A DNA stretch of 64,000 nucleotides from assembly GCF_000430705.1 (NCBI RefSeq), contig NZ_AUMN01000021.1, positions 18,451-82,450 of the forward strand. The letters are read 5' to 3'. The stretch's first letter is position 1. Each line of letters starts with the position of its first letter. The notes below the pieces were generated by a model. It saw only the letters and a program-made list of their open reading frames with translations, searched no databases and was not told the origin of the DNA. The translations under genes were made by a program, and so were the position numbers. Source of the stretch: Arthrobacter castelli DSM 16402 (GTDB lineage: Bacteria > Actinomycetota > Actinomycetes > Actinomycetales > Micrococcaceae). Positions 1-9,639 of the stretch are shown here, piece by piece.

Positions 1-132
1 TACGTCAGTGTTGCGCCCCTCCATCCGTGGGTCGCAAATCCACCGAATCATAAGACGGAACCGAACCAAATCACGGCTAAGTGGTCTAAAGTTGATTAAC
101 GGGCTACTGAGGTGAGGTTAGGAAGTGTCGGC

Positions 133-1416
133 ATGGCTTACTATGGTGAGCGTCTGTGGCGACCAGAAGATGCCGCACACCTGAGCAGACGGGACCGCCA
201 GCCGGGTGCCTTCCAGGCATATGTGCCCGACGAATTGGGCGACAAGCTTCCGCCGCTCGGTGAAGAAGCGCAGCAAGCTGCGGAGGATGCGCTTCGAGTA
301 CTGACCCGCGCCGATGAACGAGTTGGAGCAAATGGCCAATACCTGAATCATTTGTTGATTCGTTCGGAGAGCATCTCCTCGTCCTGGATCGAGGGCAACC
401 GTGTGACTCCGAAAAAATTGGCGGTGGCCGAACTTCTGCAGCAGGGCAGCCGACTCGCACTCGACGTCGTTGCCAATGTCCGCGCGACCGAGGAGTCAAT
501 AACTGAACTCGCTGACCTGAACCGTATCGTCACAAGTGCCGACATCGAGCACCTCCAGCATGTCATCGAATCCTCCCTTGGACACGGGCTTCGTACCGAG
601 CAGAACTGGGTGGGTGGTTCCGGCTGGAGTCCTCTCCGCTCCGATTTTGTGCCGCCACCGGAATCTGAGGTCGGCAGGCTGGTTGAAGATCTGGCACAGT
701 TCATTTCTGCCACTGAAGGAAACCCTGTGGTGCGGGCCGCCATCGCGCATGCCCAGTTTGAGACTATTCACCCATTCATCGACGGCAACGGCCGAACGGG
801 ACGGGCCCTCATCCACACAGTGCTGCGCCGAACCGACGCGGTACGCAACACGCTGATCCCGATCAGCACCGTCTTCGCTGGAAACACCGACACCTACATT
901 GCCGGTCTCAGTGCATTCAGGGCTGCGCCATCACGCCTGGATGAATGGATCATAGGGTTCGCCCATGCTGCCGAACTGGCCGCAGGAAACGCAGTGCGCT
1001 TGGCCACGGACATCGCCAGCCTGAGAGAAGAGCTCTTGGAGCAACTTGTTCAACATCGTGAAGCCCGCGGCGCCGCACCCGCGCGACCTCGACGGGATGC
1101 CGTGGTGCTGCGAATTCTTGAATCGCTTCCCGGCGAACCAGTATTGACCGTGGACACAGTCGCGGCGAAGCACGAGGTTTCGTCCGCAGCTGCCCACCGT
1201 GCACTCGTCGAACTGGGCGAAGCCCGAATCCTGGGCCGGAACAAGGACCACAAAGGTCGCCTGATCTGCTGGACCGCTGACCGGTACCTCGATCTCGTCA
1301 GCTTTACCGAGCGAAGCAACCGCGTCGGGGCAGGCGACACAGCGCAAAATCGCCCACCATTGGCTCCTCCCCTCCCGGACGCTCGACAGGCAGGCAAGCT
1401 ACAGTCGTCGCCATAA
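133..1416 (+). CDS. Fic family protein (AMPylase-type) with C-terminal winged helix
   Basis: The protein carries the Fic signature HPFIDGNGRTGR (about residues 213-224), whose His drives transfer of AMP or a related group to a target hydroxyl. The helix SSSWIEGN (about 82-89) matches the (S/T)xxxE(G/N) inhibitory motif, here upstream of the Fic core, so the protein should be self-inhibited (class II, a family inference). The last 100 residues look like a winged helix. ATG 133 is preferred because AGGAAG lies 7 nt upstream; a GTG at 112 is in frame but less well placed. Length is 427 aa, normal for the group. The target is unknown. It stands alone before a broken DUF1016 nuclease gene. Confidence 0.9.
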   Translation: MAYYGERLWRPEDAAHLSRRDRQPGAFQAYVPDELGDKLPPLGEEAQQAAEDALRVLTRADERVGANGQYLNHLLIRSESISSSWIEGNRVTPKKLAVAELLQQGSRLALDVVANVRATEESITELADLNRIVTSADIEHLQHVIESSLGHGLRTEQNWVGGSGWSPLRSDFVPPPESEVGRLVEDLAQFISATEGNPVVRAAIAHAQFETIHPFIDGNGRTGRALIHTVLRRTDAVRNTLIPISTVFAGNTDTYIAGLSAFRAAPSRLDEWIIGFAHAAELAAGNAVRLATDIASLREELLEQLVQHREARGAAPARPRRDAVVLRILESLPGEPVLTVDTVAAKHEVSSAAAHRALVELGEARILGRNKDHKGRLICWTADRYLDLVSFTERSNRVGAGDTAQNRPPLAPPLPDARQAGKLQSSP

Positions 1417-1515
1417 CGATTCGAGATGCGCGCGCTCGTACGTCACTCCATCAAAAGTGTCGGAACTGCCGGATAAGTTCGAACCAATCATAAAGTTCGA
1501 GCAACGGAGCCGACA

Positions 1516-2627
1516 ATGACTGATCACAACCATGACCGCCAGCCTGACGAGGACACGGCGCCTTCCGCGTTGCCCAACGCCCCCTCCCACGCCTCAATGC
1601 CAGAGTGGTATCCAAACCTCTTGGATTCCGTCACGCAACGCATTTCGCTGGGCAGGTTAAGCGCGACGGCCGCAATCACGCGGGAACTCATCGCTACGAA
1701 ACTGGACAATTGGTAATTTGATCCTTCAACGACAGGATTCTGAAGGGTGGGGAACTAAGGTTATCGATCGTCTAGCCGAAGACTTAAAATCAGAGTTCCC
1801 GGACACCAAGGGGCTTTCACCCCGAAATCTGAAGTACATGCGGTCCTTCGCCGAAGCATGGCCAGACTTCGGATTTGTGCAACGCGTTGCACAATTGCCG
1901 TGGCGGCACCACATCGCTTTGGTCCAGAAGCTCACAGCCCAGGAAACTCGCCTTTGGTATGCCTTAGCCTCGATTGAGAACGGCTGGTCACATGACGTCC
2001 TCGTCCACCAGATAGAAACCCGGCTGCATGAGCGGGCTGGGAAAGCGATATCAAACTTCGAGGCGACAATGCCGCCGTCGGACTCTGACCTCGCCCAACA
2101 GGCAACCAAGGATCCGTATATCTTCGATTTCGTTGCCATGACTGACCGCCGCAAACGAACGGGATCTCGAAACCCAGTTGATTGACCATGTCCGGAAATT
2201 CCTCCTGGAGCTCGGTCAGGGTTTCGCTTTCGTCGGCCAACAGGTACGCCTCGCCATCGGCGATGACGAGTTCTACGCCGACCTGTTGTTCTACCACCTC
2301 AAACTGCGGGCATACATCGTCATCGAACTGAAAGGTGGAAAATTTGACCCCGGGCACCTCGGCCAGCTCGGAATGTACATGGCTGCCGTAGATGACCTGC
2401 TTGCTCATTACGACGACAAACCGACCATCGGCCTGCTGCTGTGCAAGAGCAAGGACAGCGTCGTCGCCGAGTACGCGCTCCGCGGCTACAGCACACCAAT
2501 CAGTGTCGCCGAGTGGAAGACTGAAATCGTCGAGTCCCTCCCAGAGGAATTCGCATCCAGCCTGCCGAGCATCGAAGAGCTCGAAGCGGAGCTGATCGAA
2601 GGCCGCCCTGGTTTTTGCCGACAATAA
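1516..2627 (+). pseudogene. DUF1016 (YhcG-type) PD-(D/E)XK nuclease gene with two frameshifts
   Basis: Three consecutive frames together encode one DUF1016 protein of about 370 aa. Frame 1 (1516-1716) gives the N-terminal helices up to RELIAT, frame 2 continues with NWTIGNLILQ through the conserved SPRNLKYMR, and frame 3 (about 2160-2627) carries the nuclease core with DLLFYHLKLR and the ELK catalytic element. Dropping one A from the AAA at 1699-1701 and one A from the AAA at 2153-2155 restores a continuous product. Relatives are found near restriction and defence genes. Either this is a decaying gene or both sites are sequence errors; as written it cannot make the full protein. Confidence 0.85.
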
Positions 2628-2749
2628 CGCGGCCGAGCAGGAAACCAGAGCGACAATCTTTCGCAAGGGTGATGTCGAGAAACGCCCATTGGCTCCGTCC
2701 CTGAAATACGCGCGGCTAAAATGAGCCGCATCACATGGAGGAGAAGACA

Positions 2750-3184
2750 ATGGCCAAGTACTTGATGCTCAAGCACTACCGTCACACCCCTGCTACAGAG
2801 GACGGCGTGCCCATGACGCAGTGGACTCCGGACGAGGTTTCGGCCCACATGCAATTCATGAACGACTTCGCCGCCCGGCTGCAGGAATCCGGTGAGTTCG
2901 TCGACAGCCAGGCAGTCTCTCCGGAGGGGACGTTCGTCCGGTACGACGGCGAGGGCCGCCCGCCGGTTACTGATGGCCCGTTTGCCGAGACCAAGGACCT
3001 CATTGCCGGATGGATAGTGATCGACGTCGACAGCTACGACCGGGCCGTCGAAGTCGCCGGAGAACTCTCGGGCGCACCTGGTGCGGGCGGCGAACCGATC
3101 CACGAGTGGCTCGAACTGCGCCCGTTCCTGACCGACCAGCCCACCACGGAGGAATGGGATGCGATCCGCCGGGTCCAGCAGTGA
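2750..3184 (+). CDS. YCII-related DGPF domain protein
   Basis: This 144-aa protein begins with the YMLKHY-type strand of the family and contains the diagnostic TDGPF motif near residue 73. DGPF proteins are commonly encoded beside ECF42 sigma factors, and the next gene is one; the stop codon overlaps that gene's GTG start (GTGA), which suggests translational coupling. The start at ATG 2750 is chosen because GGAGGAG lies 5-6 nt upstream; an in-frame ATG at 2735 would overlap that site. The biochemical role of DGPF partners is not settled. Catalysis is not evident from the sequence. Confidence 0.9.
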   Translation: MAKYLMLKHYRHTPATEDGVPMTQWTPDEVSAHMQFMNDFAARLQESGEFVDSQAVSPEGTFVRYDGEGRPPVTDGPFAETKDLIAGWIVIDVDSYDRAVEVAGELSGAPGAGGEPIHEWLELRPFLTDQPTTEEWDAIRRVQQ

Positions 3185-4326
3185 CCTTGGACGAGGTCCT
3201 GCTGCGTGACCTCACGCCGGGCGTGCTGGCGATCCTGTGCCGCCGCGGAGCTGATTTCGCGGCGGCAGAGGACGCCGTACAGGATGCGCTGCTCGACGCT
3301 GTTCGCCTCTGGCCCGATGATCCTCCGCGGGATCCGAAGGGCTGGCTGGTCACCGTGGCCTGGCGGCGGTTCATCGACGCCACCCGGGCGGATGCCAGCC
3401 GCCGTCGTCGTGAAGAACGTATCGAAGAAGAGCCGGCACCCGGGCCGGCCGCCGGAGCGGACGACACGCTGCAGCTCTATTTCCTGTGCGCCCACCCGTC
3501 GCTGACGCCGTCGTCAGCCGTCGCGCTGACGCTGCGCGCGGTGGGCGGGCTGACCACCCGCCAGATTGCGCAGGCTTATCTGGTGCCCGAGGCGACGATG
3601 GCACAACGTATCAGCCGGGCCAAGCGGACCGTCTCCGGTGTCCGGTTCGGCCAGCCCGGCGACGTCGCCACCGTGCTGCGGGTGCTCTACCTGATCTTCA
3701 ACGAGGGCTACTCCGGCGACGTCGATCTTGCTGGCGAAGCCATCCGGCTGGCCCGGCAGCTCGCGGCGTCGTTCGATCATCCCGAGGTGGCCGGGTTGCT
3801 GGCGCTGATGCTGCTCCATCATGCGCGGCGAGACGCCCGGACCGCCGACGACGGCGCACTGGTGCCACTGGCTGACCAGGAGCGGAGCCGATGGGACACC
3901 CAGCTGATCGCCGAGGGGGACGGGATCCTGCAGGCAGCGCTCGCCCGCGACCGGCTCGGCGAGTTCCAGGCCCAGGCCGCCATCGCCGCGCTCCACGCTG
4001 ACGCCCCCACCGCCGGCGAGACCGACTGGGTGCAGATCGTCGAGTGGTACGACGAACTGGCCCGGCTGACCGACAACCCGGTGGTGCTGCTCAATCGGGC
4101 CGTCGCCGTCGGAGAGGCCGACGGTCCGCGTGCCGGTCTGGCCGCACTCGCGGCGCTGGATGAATCGCTGCCCCGATACGCCGCGGTGGCAGCCTACCTT
4201 CATGAGCGTGACGGGGACCTTCCGACGTCGGCCCGCCTGTATGCCGACGCGGCGCACAAAGCGGCCAACCTCGCCGAACGCGACCACCTCACCCGCCAGG
4301 CCGCCCGGCTTAACAACCTCATATGA
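3181..4326 (+). CDS. ECF42-group RNA polymerase sigma factor
   Basis: The first 170 residues hold sigma regions 2 and 4 (AEDAVQDALLDAVRLWP, then the TTRQIAQAYLVPEATMAQRI helix-turn-helix). The long C-terminal extension has the TPR-like helices and the LLNRAVAV element typical of ECF42. These sigma factors have no anti-sigma factor and are linked to DGPF proteins, as here. GTG 3181 overlaps the upstream stop and gives 381 aa, near the group's usual 400. No strong ribosome site precedes it, so coupling with the DGPF gene is likely. Its regulon cannot be read from this window. Confidence 0.9.
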   Translation: MTLDEVLLRDLTPGVLAILCRRGADFAAAEDAVQDALLDAVRLWPDDPPRDPKGWLVTVAWRRFIDATRADASRRRREERIEEEPAPGPAAGADDTLQLYFLCAHPSLTPSSAVALTLRAVGGLTTRQIAQAYLVPEATMAQRISRAKRTVSGVRFGQPGDVATVLRVLYLIFNEGYSGDVDLAGEAIRLARQLAASFDHPEVAGLLALMLLHHARRDARTADDGALVPLADQERSRWDTQLIAEGDGILQAALARDRLGEFQAQAAIAALHADAPTAGETDWVQIVEWYDELARLTDNPVVLLNRAVAVGEADGPRAGLAALAALDESLPRYAAVAAYLHERDGDLPTSARLYADAAHKAANLAERDHLTRQAARLNNLI

Positions 4327-4356
4327 TGAATATAAACAACATTCTGAGAAAGTAAC

Positions 4357-4968
4357 ATGATTCGTATTCGGGACCCTCGTCGCCTGGGACAGGTGGTGAA
4401 GCAGGCACGCACCGAAAAACATCTCACGCAGGCGGAGCTGGCCGAGCGGGTTGGCCTCAGCAGGTCTACTATCGTCGACCTTGAGCATGGGCGGAATACG
4501 ACCCTGCAAGCAACGCTGAAAGTCCTCAGTTGTCTCGCACTCGATCTGTCGGTCAGCAGTGCGCAGCCATCATTTGAACTTCAATGGACTGCCGACACCA
4601 CAGCCCGGGCGATCCGCCGTGAGCTTCGTGCAGGCGACCGCGATTTCGCAATGCGATCCCTCATCCAAGCGGCGACGTACTTTGATCGTCTGGACGATAA
4701 GGCACGCAGCGTTTTCCTGAACGCCCCGTCGTCGACCGGCAGCAAACGCTGGGACGCTTTGCTGGCTCGTACGTTTGCCTACAAGTGCCGCCAACACGAC
4801 ATAGAAGAGCCTCAATGGACGCAGATCGATCCGTTGACGAGGACTTGGTTTGCGACCAGTCGTCCGTCGATTTCGTCCGCTTGGAAGCGGCGAATGGCGC
4901 AGCACACTCCGGATGAATTCCTGGAGGCAAATATCAGGTTTGATGCCCGTGACCTCATTGCCGCATGA
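4357..4968 (+). CDS. XRE-family HTH protein with antitoxin-like C-terminal domain
   Basis: Residues 8-60 form a Cro/CI-type helix-turn-helix (LTQAELAERVGLSRSTIVDLE). The remaining 140 residues end with a conserved-looking pattern, WKRRMAQHTPDEFLEANI, that I associate with HTH antitoxin-like proteins often encoded beside nucleotidyltransferase or HipA-type toxins. No such partner is adjacent: the next gene is an aldo/keto reductase on the other strand. The protein may be an orphan antitoxin or a plain regulator. The AT-rich leader before the gene (4327-4356) contrasts with the surrounding GC and has only a weak ribosome site (GAGAAAG). Confidence 0.75.
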   Translation: MIRIRDPRRLGQVVKQARTEKHLTQAELAERVGLSRSTIVDLEHGRNTTLQATLKVLSCLALDLSVSSAQPSFELQWTADTTARAIRRELRAGDRDFAMRSLIQAATYFDRLDDKARSVFLNAPSSTGSKRWDALLARTFAYKCRQHDIEEPQWTQIDPLTRTWFATSRPSISSAWKRRMAQHTPDEFLEANIRFDARDLIAA

Positions 4969-5032
4969 GAAATCGGTTGATCGGGTACACGTCTGAGCAA
5001 ATTCTGCATCTTCTCAGAGACTGCGCCCGGGG

Positions 5033-6106
5033 CTACTGCTGATCGCCGAACACGTTCGCTTGTTGTTCTTCGTAGAATTCAGCCTCGGCTGGCTCGGGGC
5101 GGTCGCTGCCTGTCATCATTCGGTGCCACTGCGGGTAGTAGGCCGGCAACTGTGAGGCTGCGGTGATGCGATCGCGGGCGTTCTGCGGCAACGACAGTTC
5201 AGCAGCGTCGAGGTCGTCCTTCAGATGCTGGAAGCTGCGTGCCGCAATCACGGTCCCGTTGATCCCCGGGCGGCCCAGGATCCACGAAATGACCACCTGC
5301 GGAATCGACCACCCCAAATCAGCGGCGATCTCGTCGAACAGTTCGATGAGGTTGTAGGCCCGCTCCCAGTCAGTCACGTGCGGTTCCGGCCAATCTGTCC
5401 CCTGCCGGGTATCGGACGGTGTCTCGACGCCGCGGCGCACCTTGCCATTGAGCAGCCCTTCCCCGAGCGGACTCCATCCATAGGTCGCCACACCGAGGTC
5501 ACGTGCTGCCGGGATCACCTCGTATTCAATCTCCCGGGCCTCCGGGGTGTAATAGACCTGTTGGGAGATTGGACCTTCCAAGCCGGCAAGCTTCGCTTCG
5601 TACACGGTCTTCGCCAGTTGCCATCCGTTGAAGTTGGAAACGCCCCAGTAGCGGATCTTGCCGGCACGGATCAGCTCGTTGGCGGTGGCGATCGTCTCCG
5701 TGATCGGCGTCGCTCCATCCCACTGGTGGATGTAGAACAGGTCAAGGTGGTCGGTGTTCAACCGGGTGAGGCTGTCTTCGACGGCGCGGGTCAGGTGGTA
5801 GCGGCTGGCACCTGAATCATTGGGCCCATTACCCGTAGGCATCCGTGCCTTCGAGGTGAGAATGACGTCGTCGCGCTTACTGCCCAACACCTCACCCAGC
5901 ACACGCTCAGCGTCCCCTGCAGAGTACAGGTTGGCGGTATCGATGAAGTTGACGCCATGGTCCAACGCCTCACGAATTTGTCGTTCGGCGTCCTGGCCGC
6001 GGACACCCGCGATTTTTTCGAAGCCTCCACCTGAGCCAAAGGGGATTGTGCCCAAGGCGAGCCTGGAGACGTACAGTCCTGAGTTTCCCAAACGCGTGTA
6101 TTCCAT
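5033..6106 (-). CDS. Aldo/keto reductase
   Basis: The 357-aa sequence follows the AKR barrel. It has FIDTANLYSAGDAE with the catalytic Asp and Tyr, the Lys in LTSKAR, the His in YIHQWD, and the cofactor-binding SPLGEGLL region. It should reduce carbonyls with NADPH in the cytosol; the substrate is not predictable. AGGAGG stands just upstream of the ATG. It is divergent from the alpha/beta hydrolase at 6198, with about 90 bp between the two starts, so a shared promoter region is likely. Confidence 0.9.
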   Translation of the reverse strand: MEYTRLGNSGLYVSRLALGTIPFGSGGGFEKIAGVRGQDAERQIREALDHGVNFIDTANLYSAGDAERVLGEVLGSKRDDVILTSKARMPTGNGPNDSGASRYHLTRAVEDSLTRLNTDHLDLFYIHQWDGATPITETIATANELIRAGKIRYWGVSNFNGWQLAKTVYEAKLAGLEGPISQQVYYTPEAREIEYEVIPAARDLGVATYGWSPLGEGLLNGKVRRGVETPSDTRQGTDWPEPHVTDWERAYNLIELFDEIAADLGWSIPQVVISWILGRPGINGTVIAARSFQHLKDDLDAAELSLPQNARDRITAASQLPAYYPQWHRMMTGSDRPEPAEAEFYEEQQANVFGDQQ

Positions 6107-6197
6107 GAGGAACCTCCTCTCCAGCGGGGCCAGATATGTGCGACTCTACTGCGGCTTTGCGTCCGAGGCACAGGGCGGCAGGCGATATGTTGGACAG

Positions 6198-6992
6198 ATG
6201 CCCCGCCTCAGCTCTCCCACCGACGGCACCACCATCGCCTACGACGTCGCCGGTTCCGGCCCGCCCGTTGTCATGCTGCACGGTTCGGCCCTGTCCAAGG
6301 CGATCTGGCGCGGGCTCGGCTACGTCGCTGCCCTGCAGGACGAGTTCACCGTGGTGCGCGTGGATCTGCGCGGACACGGGACCAGCGGCAAGCCGCACGA
6401 CGCCGGCGCCTACCGGATGGAGACCCTGACCGGAGACGTGGTGTCCGTGATGGACGATCTGGAGCTGCCGGAAGCCCACCTGGTCGGGTACTCGATGGGA
6501 GCCCGGGTCGGGTTCGCCCTCGCCGCGGCAGCACCTGAACGCGCAACGTCACTGACCTCGCTCGGCGGCACCTATCGGTCCCAGGCCGGGCAAATCGAGA
6601 AGGTGTTCTTCCCCGGATACCTGCACGCCCTCCGCACCGGTGGCATGCAGGCCTTCATCGACGGGCAGCAACGCGACGGCTCCGACCTGGGGTCAGCGAC
6701 GCGTACTGCATTCCTCGCCAACGATCCGGAGGCGATGGCTGCCTACTTTGAGCAGTCCGAGACCGAACCCGGCCTCGGCGAGGACATTCTCGAATCGATG
6801 ACGCTGCCGACCCTGCTGATGGCCGGCACCGCGGACCGGCCCCGGCACGACGACTCCGAGCGTGCCTCGAAGCTGATGCCGAACGCCCACTTCGTCCCGC
6901 TGCCCGAACGCGGCCACGGCAACACCCTGTTCCCGGCCGGGCCGGTGCTGGCCGAACTGCTGCCGTTCCTGCGGCACGGCGGGCGCGAATAG
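6198..6992 (+). CDS. Alpha/beta hydrolase
   Basis: This is a 264-aa alpha/beta hydrolase with the oxyanion segment VMLHGSALS, the nucleophile elbow GYSMGAR, a likely acid in AGTADRP, and the catalytic His in RGHGNT. The substrate is unknown. The frame stays open far upstream, but ATG 6198 is the first start that makes sense beside the divergent reductase gene; upstream in-frame residues are low-complexity translation of its 5' region. The ribosome site is weak (GGA), so the exact start is moderately uncertain. Confidence 0.85.
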   Translation: MPRLSSPTDGTTIAYDVAGSGPPVVMLHGSALSKAIWRGLGYVAALQDEFTVVRVDLRGHGTSGKPHDAGAYRMETLTGDVVSVMDDLELPEAHLVGYSMGARVGFALAAAAPERATSLTSLGGTYRSQAGQIEKVFFPGYLHALRTGGMQAFIDGQQRDGSDLGSATRTAFLANDPEAMAAYFEQSETEPGLGEDILESMTLPTLLMAGTADRPRHDDSERASKLMPNAHFVPLPERGHGNTLFPAGPVLAELLPFLRHGGRE

Positions 6993-7239
6993 CCACCCGC
7001 CGCCGCCGGGTATCAGCCACCACGCCGGGTTCGCATTATCCTCGCGTCAGGTTGTAAAAAGCACGCAGGCAGCGGCTGATGTCTGCATTCCAGAAACACT
7101 CGTTCACCTGCTGCCCTAATGCTGGCACTTTGAGGCTACCGAGGAGCCTATGCGGATGTCTTCGAGATTAGGCGTGGCTCCCTATCGCCTGAGATTGCCC
7201 GCCATAGCCGGCCGCGGCAGTCTCTGACTTTGGAACTGA

Positions 7240-7459
7240 TCTCTTTGCCGTGGGCCTCGACCCGCGCAGCGGCGACGATCGCCGGTAACGGCCTGGCCAA
7301 GGCGACAACGGGCACCATCCGGCGCAAACTCATCAACATCCCCGAGCCGCGACCTCAGTCCGCCGCCTCATCCTCCATCTGCCCCATGACTGGCCGTGGG
7401 AGTCCGCTTGGACGAACCTGTTCATCAGCATCAATGCGCCACCACGGCAAATAATAGTC
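7240..7459 (+). mobile_element. Remnant of an IS1380-family transposase (C-terminal part)
   Basis: One frame reads KATTGTIRRKLINIP, then after a frame change near 7350 another frame reads VRRLILHLPHDWPWESAWT and ends at a stop at 7457-7459. Together these match the C-terminal end of IS1380-type transposases. No N-terminal catalytic part is visible in 6993-7239 and no inverted ends were found, so only a scar remains. The rest of the 6993-7736 interval shows no gene; its last 100 bp hold the AbiE promoter region. Confidence 0.65.
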
Positions 7460-7708
7460 TGACCGACCAGCCGAGACCGGTACGATACGAGGACTCACCA
7501 GTGGAGCATACCGAGCAGCGAGGCCCTGCCACCACCCCTGCCCGAAAGCCGCCAGCACAGCCAAAATCAGATCAGACACTCACTCCAAACCTCATTGGCG
7601 GATCGACGCTAAGGGTGTGCCCTGGTTGCCCGCACTCCTACGTTGACTTCGTATCTGCATCGTGTGCTAAACAACTAGCGGGCACCTTTTACGGAAGTGA
7701 TACTGACT

Positions 7709-7729
7709 TTGTATCCATGGGTGATACAA
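7709..7729. promoter_or_regulatory. Inverted repeat upstream of abiE, candidate autoregulatory operator
   Basis: TTGTATC at 7709-7715 and GATACAA at 7723-7729 are perfect inverted arms around a 7-nt spacer, ending 7 bp before the antitoxin start. A further TGATAC lies at 7698-7703. AbiEi antitoxins are known to bind inverted repeats in their own promoter, so this is a plausible operator; the assignment to this protein is inference. Confidence 0.5.
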
Positions 7730-7736
7730 TCTAAGC

Positions 7737-8723
7737 ATGTCTTCTGAAGTGCTGACGACGATCAGCGACCTGGCGGCAGGCCAGTGGGGCCTGCTCACCA
7801 CAAAACAGGCCGCCGAGCTGGGCGTAAGCCGTGTACAGCTCGCGCGGCTTGCTGATGCCGGCGTGCTCGAACGCATGCAGCAGGGTGTCTACGCGATGGC
7901 CTCCAGCACAGACGATTCCCGGGACCTTCGCGCTGCCTGGCTCAGCCTTGACCCGGGTTTCACCGCAGAGCAGCGGATCGCCGACGACCGCGGGGCCATC
8001 GTTGCATCCCATACCTCGGCAGCCCACCTGCACGGCATGGGGGACCTACTCTACGACGCACCTGAGTTCAACACCCGCCGCCGCAAGCAAACGGTGCGGG
8101 GAATACGCCTGCACCGACTCCAACTGTCCCCTGAGGATGTCGTGCTTGTTGACGGTCTTCCGACCACTTCCCCGGAACGCACCATTGCCGACCTGGTCCG
8201 CGGCCGCCACGACCTCACCCACGTCGCCTATGCCATCAGGGACGGGCACCGTTCCGGGGTCCTGGACATCGGAGCCCTCGGCGGGCAACTGGAGCAGGTC
8301 GCAGGCCGCACCGGTCACCGCGATGGGACGGAACTTCTGGACCAACTGCTGGACCTCGCAGGACTCAGCATCGCTGCCGTAATGAAATCCACCTTCGGAT
8401 CGCCTGTCGGCCAGCTTATCGCAGCCTCCGCAATCCGGCAGTACCAGGACTTCATCCGAAAACAGCTCGACATGCCCCGAATCAACTCGAGCCTGTTTCG
8501 GGCGGCCAGAGACGCCGGCGTAATCGGCTCAACCCCTCCCGGGGCTTCCCGGGCGGCTGCAGACGTGGCGGCGCTTCTCAAAGACCACATCGATCTTCCG
8601 ACAGTGCAGAACACGGCCCTGCAGGCCGCAATACGGGACATCTCACCAAGACTCGACCTGGCGCAGATACTGAGCGATTCGAAGGAAATCACCTCAGCTG
8701 CGCATGGAAAGACGAGTCAATGA
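7737..8723 (+). CDS. AbiEi-type antitoxin (type IV toxin-antitoxin)
   Basis: The N-terminal 55 residues form the AbiEi winged helix (GLLTTKQAAELGVSRVQLAR, then LERMQQGVYAM). It is followed by the region that includes SHTSAAHLHG and LPTTSPERTIADLV, characteristic of the family. The protein is 328 aa and has an additional helical tail. Its stop overlaps the start of the toxin gene by 4 nt (ATGA), the usual operon arrangement. It should repress its own promoter and counter the nucleotidyltransferase, whose gene is frameshifted here. Confidence 0.88.
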   Translation: MSSEVLTTISDLAAGQWGLLTTKQAAELGVSRVQLARLADAGVLERMQQGVYAMASSTDDSRDLRAAWLSLDPGFTAEQRIADDRGAIVASHTSAAHLHGMGDLLYDAPEFNTRRRKQTVRGIRLHRLQLSPEDVVLVDGLPTTSPERTIADLVRGRHDLTHVAYAIRDGHRSGVLDIGALGGQLEQVAGRTGHRDGTELLDQLLDLAGLSIAAVMKSTFGSPVGQLIAASAIRQYQDFIRKQLDMPRINSSLFRAARDAGVIGSTPPGASRAAADVAALLKDHIDLPTVQNTALQAAIRDISPRLDLAQILSDSKEITSAAHGKTSQ

Positions 8724-9639
8724 GGGCTCCGGATACCTTCAGGACCAGTCAGGCCTTCTGGCGGGCGATCACCGATCAGGCTAAAGCTGTCGCGAAGGAC
8801 GGAGGCCGTCCCGTCAATGAAGTCCTGCGCCGGTTCATCCATGAGAGGTTTCTCCTCAGGGTCTTCAGCGGTGAAAGCCGATGGGTGCTGAAGGGCGGCA
8901 ACGCCGTTCTGGCAAGGGTAGCCGACGCGCGCACCACCCTGGACGTCGACTTGCTGGGGAACTCGAAGATCTGGACCGTGCCGTCGAAGACTTGGTCGCT
9001 GCCGCGAAGCAGGAGATGGGCGACCACCTTCGCTTCGAACCGGCACGAGGCGCCGACGGCGGCCAGGGCGCGGATCAACCGGGAGTCGACGGCCGGCGTG
9101 TTGTGTTCGATACATACTGCGGCGTGAAGAAGCTGCCTCCCGTCAAGGTCGATTTGGTGGTCGGCTCCCTCATGACCACTTCCCCAGAGGAATTGTCGAG
9201 TTCCGTGTTCGATTTCGACGGAGTGGAACCGGTGCGGATGAAGCTCTATCCCGTCGTGGACCACATTGCCGACAAGGTGTGTGCCACGCAGGCCCGGTAC
9301 GGCTCTGACGGTAGCCAGTCCAGCCGGGTACGCGATCTGGTCGACCTCGTAGTGTTTGCCCGCACTCAGAATCTCGATGGTTCAGCCCTAACGATCGCTC
9401 TTGAGCAGGAATGGGCGGCGCGCAGGCTTGAAGGCAGTTTGGCCTTCAAGCCGCCTTCAAGCTGGGCAACCCAGTATCCATCCCTGGCCCGCGGGGTGCG
9501 GGCATGCGATGGGTTCACCACGTTTGATTCCGCAACGGCACTGATAGTCCGGCTGCTGGAGCCGGTCCGCAACGGAAAAGCGGATGGCCAACGCTGGGAA
9601 AGGTCCACACTTCAATGGACAACCGTTGATGACGATTAG
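8720..9639 (+). pseudogene. AbiEii-type nucleotidyltransferase toxin gene, frameshifted
   Basis: Frame 1 (8720 to about 8956) gives the N-terminus and the nucleotidyltransferase motif GGNAVLAR followed by TTLDVDLLG. The family sequence continues in another frame from GELEDLDRAVEDL to the C-terminus, including VRMKLYPVVDHIADKV and SSRVRDLVDLVVFA. Adding one G to the run at 8956-8959 joins the two frames into about 306 aa. As written the toxin is truncated after its GG/DxD motif and should be inactive. It could equally be a sequencing indel. The preceding antitoxin gene is intact. Confidence 0.85.

Noticed and set aside
1699..2155. Programmed ribosomal frameshifting in the DUF1016 gene
   Set aside because: Neither AAA site has a slippery heptamer or a downstream structure, and the family is not known to use frameshifting.
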